Assembly: GCA_900770015.1 (NCBI GenBank)
Contig: CAAGIU010000410.1
Coordinates: 1-5,825, forward strand
From: an uncultured Oscillospiraceae bacterium
GTDB lineage: Bacteria; Bacillota_A; Clostridia; Oscillospirales; Oscillospiraceae
Length of the DNA stretch: 5,825 nt
Direction of reading: 5' to 3'
In this document: in pieces, positions 4,431 through 5,825 of the stretch
Position numbering within the stretch: the first letter of the stretch is position 1
Layout of the letters: every line of letters starts with the position of its first letter
Notes under the pieces: model-generated
The model's input: only the letters and a program-made list of their open reading frames with translations
Told to the model about the DNA's origin: nothing
Databases searched by the model: none
Made by a program: the position numbers and the translations under genes

Positions 4431-5825
4431 ATGAAAAACTTTACCAAAATTCTCTCTTTGATTCTGTCCTTGACTCTGCTGTTGTGTTTCCCTGTTGGGG
4501 TCTCTGCGGCTCCTTTTGACGAAGCCGTCATCGATATGGACAGAAGGGGCAGCCTGACCATCTACAAGTACGACCTGACCAATGCCGAAAAGGACGGCAT
4601 CTGGGACAGCTCCTATGTATCCACCGGTGTCATGGACCAGTCCGGTGTGGTGGACATCCTGGGCGGCTCCAACCGGGCTGGCGACAACGATGCCTCCTCC
4701 GACTTGGGCAACGGCCAGACCTCCAACGGCTACGCCATCCGGGGTGTGGAATTTACCTATCTGAAAATCGCCGACATCTGCCAGTTCTCCCAGGCGGAAG
4801 AAGATGCGCCGGACCATGTTCAGGTGCTTTACGCCATCGATAAGTCCCAGGGAGAAGCCTTCCTCTCCGCTCTGGGCCTGAGTAACGGTGCCAAGCGCTT
4901 TGAACGGGCTGACAGTCTGGATGCCAACCGCTATTTCTATGAAAGCGACACCCTCATCGATGCTCTCGCCGGGGGCCTTTCCAGCAACTCCACCGTGGTG
5001 AAAAACGCCCTGGAAAGCTTCGTCAACACTCAGGGCGGCATGAAGATGCCCCTGACCGACGGCTACGGCAAAACCGGTGCCACGGGCCTGGATTTGGGCC
5101 TCTACCTGGTGGTGGAGACCAAGGTGCCCGAACTGGTTGTTTCCACCTGCGATCCCTTCCTGGTGAGCCTGCCCATGACCTCCGTCAACGGCACCAATGC
5201 CAGCGACGGCGGCACCCGCTGGATGTATGATGTGACCCTGTATCCCAAGAACCTCACCGGCATCCCCAGCCTGGAAAAGACCCTGCGGGAGCAGGTTTCC
5301 GATACCGGCAAGAACGGCGGCTCTGCTTCCAACATCAAGGACGGCTACGCCCATACCGGCACCGCCTCCGACGGTGACATCATCGACTATCAGATTATCA
5401 GCACCCTGCCCAGCATCACCTCCGAATCCACCTATCTGTCCTGCTATACCTTTGTGGATACCCTGTCTGCCGGTCTGAGCTATCTGACCGGGGATGTGAA
5501 GATGGAGCTGTTCACCGACGCCTCCTGCACCGACCTGATTACCACTTGGCGGGAAGCGGACGGGATGTTCACCGTGCGCTACAATGCCTCCTCCAATGGT
5601 GCCAACGCCATGACCATTGAGATGACCACCAGAGGTCTGGCAGAGCTGAACGCCTCCAAAATTGTTTATTCCGGTGCGTCCATGGTCAACAGCGGCTACT
5701 CCGACTGCACCGTGAGAATTACCTATCAGGCAAAGCTGGACAGCGACAGCAGCGTGGTCTATGGCGACAGCGGCAACCCCAACGAGGTGGTTCTGACTTG
5801 GAAGCGCACCAGCCAGAATTATTAC
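4431..5825 (+). CDS. SpaH/EbpB-like fimbrial backbone pilin with D2 isopeptide domain (3' end outside window)
   Basis: The first 465 residues of a sortase-polymerised major pilin; the frame is open to the right edge. Order: signal peptide 1-26 (MKNFTKILSLILSLTLLLC, cleavage near VSA-AP); N-terminal domain about 40-260, opening with GSLTIYKYDLT (Lys46) and closing with GLYLVVETKVPE (Glu229); pilin motif WMYDVTLYPKN at 264-274, whose Lys273 is the expected residue joined by sortase to the next subunit; then a fimbrial D2 domain from about 279 (PSLEKTL, Lys283; DGDIIDYQI; YTFVDTLSAGL, Asp343; GNPNEVVLTW, Asn449/451). Lys283 and Asp343 are likely parts of a CnaA-type isopeptide site; the Asn partner is less certain. 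The C-terminal CnaB domain, E-box and LPXTG are expected beyond the edge. Start fixed by AAAGGA 8 nt upstream. It follows the tip-like adhesin but is separated from it by a terminator, so its level may be set separately. Confidence 0.92.
   Translation, partial: MKNFTKILSLILSLTLLLCFPVGVSAAPFDEAVIDMDRRGSLTIYKYDLTNAEKDGIWDSSYVSTGVMDQSGVVDILGGSNRAGDNDASSDLGNGQTSNGYAIRGVEFTYLKIADICQFSQAEEDAPDHVQVLYAIDKSQGEAFLSALGLSNGAKRFERADSLDANRYFYESDTLIDALAGGLSSNSTVVKNALESFVNTQGGMKMPLTDGYGKTGATGLDLGLYLVVETKVPELVVSTCDPFLVSLPMTSVNGTNASDGGTRWMYDVTLYPKNLTGIPSLEKTLREQVSDTGKNGGSASNIKDGYAHTGTASDGDIIDYQIISTLPSITSESTYLSCYTFVDTLSAGLSYLTGDVKMELFTDASCTDLITTWREADGMFTVRYNASSNGANAMTIEMTTRGLAELNASKIVYSGASMVNSGYSDCTVRITYQAKLDSDSSVVYGDSGNPNEVVLTWKRTSQNYY
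5220..5252 (+). other. Pilin motif of the backbone pilin
   Basis: Codes WMYDVTLYPKN (residues 264-274), which fits the W-x3-V-x-V-Y-P-K-N consensus of SpaA-type pilins with Leu in place of the second Val. Lys273 (codon 5247-5249) is the predicted nucleophile for the link between subunits. Confidence 0.92.

Noticed and set aside
4381..4434. 17-codon frame (MPIIHNSKLQ...) ending in an ATGA overlap with the pilin start
   Set aside because: It starts right after the terminator T-tract with no ribosome binding site. ATGA overlaps are common where the second codon begins with A.
4476..4490. Lipoprotein signal in the pilin leader (LLLC, Cys19)
   Set aside because: The residue before Cys is Leu, not Gly, Ala or Ser, and a normal signal peptidase I site (VSA-A) follows.
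1..5825. CRISPR array, tRNA/rRNA gene, insertion sequence or attachment site
   Set aside because: No regularly spaced identical repeats, no RNA gene signature, no transposase and no terminal inverted repeats were seen; the only repeats are diverged coding repeats in the adhesin.

Overview
The window is GC-rich by eye, with standard-code, tightly packed genes all on the + strand. Its proteins are typical of a Gram-positive anaerobe of the Bacillota (Clostridia), most likely a gut commensal carrying a Tn1549/CTn-like integrative and conjugative element. This rests on three things: a VirD4-type coupling protein of the clostridial (CD1115-like) family, a Maff2-type small membrane protein directly after it, and LPXTG surface proteins. 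Species cannot be told from the sequence.

Layout. (1) Positions 3-794 hold the C-terminal part of a VirD4/TraG-like coupling ATPase, cut by the left edge. (2) Positions 863-1087 hold a 74-residue two-helix Maff2-family protein with a strong ribosome binding site. (3) Positions 1095-4307, only 7 nt further on, hold a 1070-residue wall-anchored adhesin: signal peptide, Thr/Glu/Pro-rich linker, a thioester domain with candidate Cys195-Gln275 bond, six CnaB/SpaA-type repeats each with a complete Lys/Glu/Asn isopeptide set, an LPKTG sorting signal, a membrane helix and a basic tail. (4) Positions 4308-4430 are a short intergenic region with a clear intrinsic terminator (4355-4379). (5) From 4431 to the right edge runs the start of a SpaH/EbpB-like backbone pilin with signal peptide, N-terminal domain, a textbook pilin motif (W264...YPKN274) and a fimbrial D2 isopeptide domain.

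How the parts fit. The first two genes belong to the DNA-transfer machinery, a type IV secretion-like conjugation module. The last two look like the tip adhesin and shaft of a sortase-assembled pilus: the thioester head would bond covalently to a target surface, the isopeptide-locked repeats would form a rigid stalk, and the backbone pilin would polymerise. The adhesin is close enough to the Maff2 gene to be co-transcribed or translationally coupled with the transfer genes. The most interesting reading is therefore a covalent adhesive pilus built into a conjugative element, serving either mating-pair contact or host colonisation. A pilin-type (class C) sortase and the rest of the backbone pilin are expected just past the right edge; neither is visible here.
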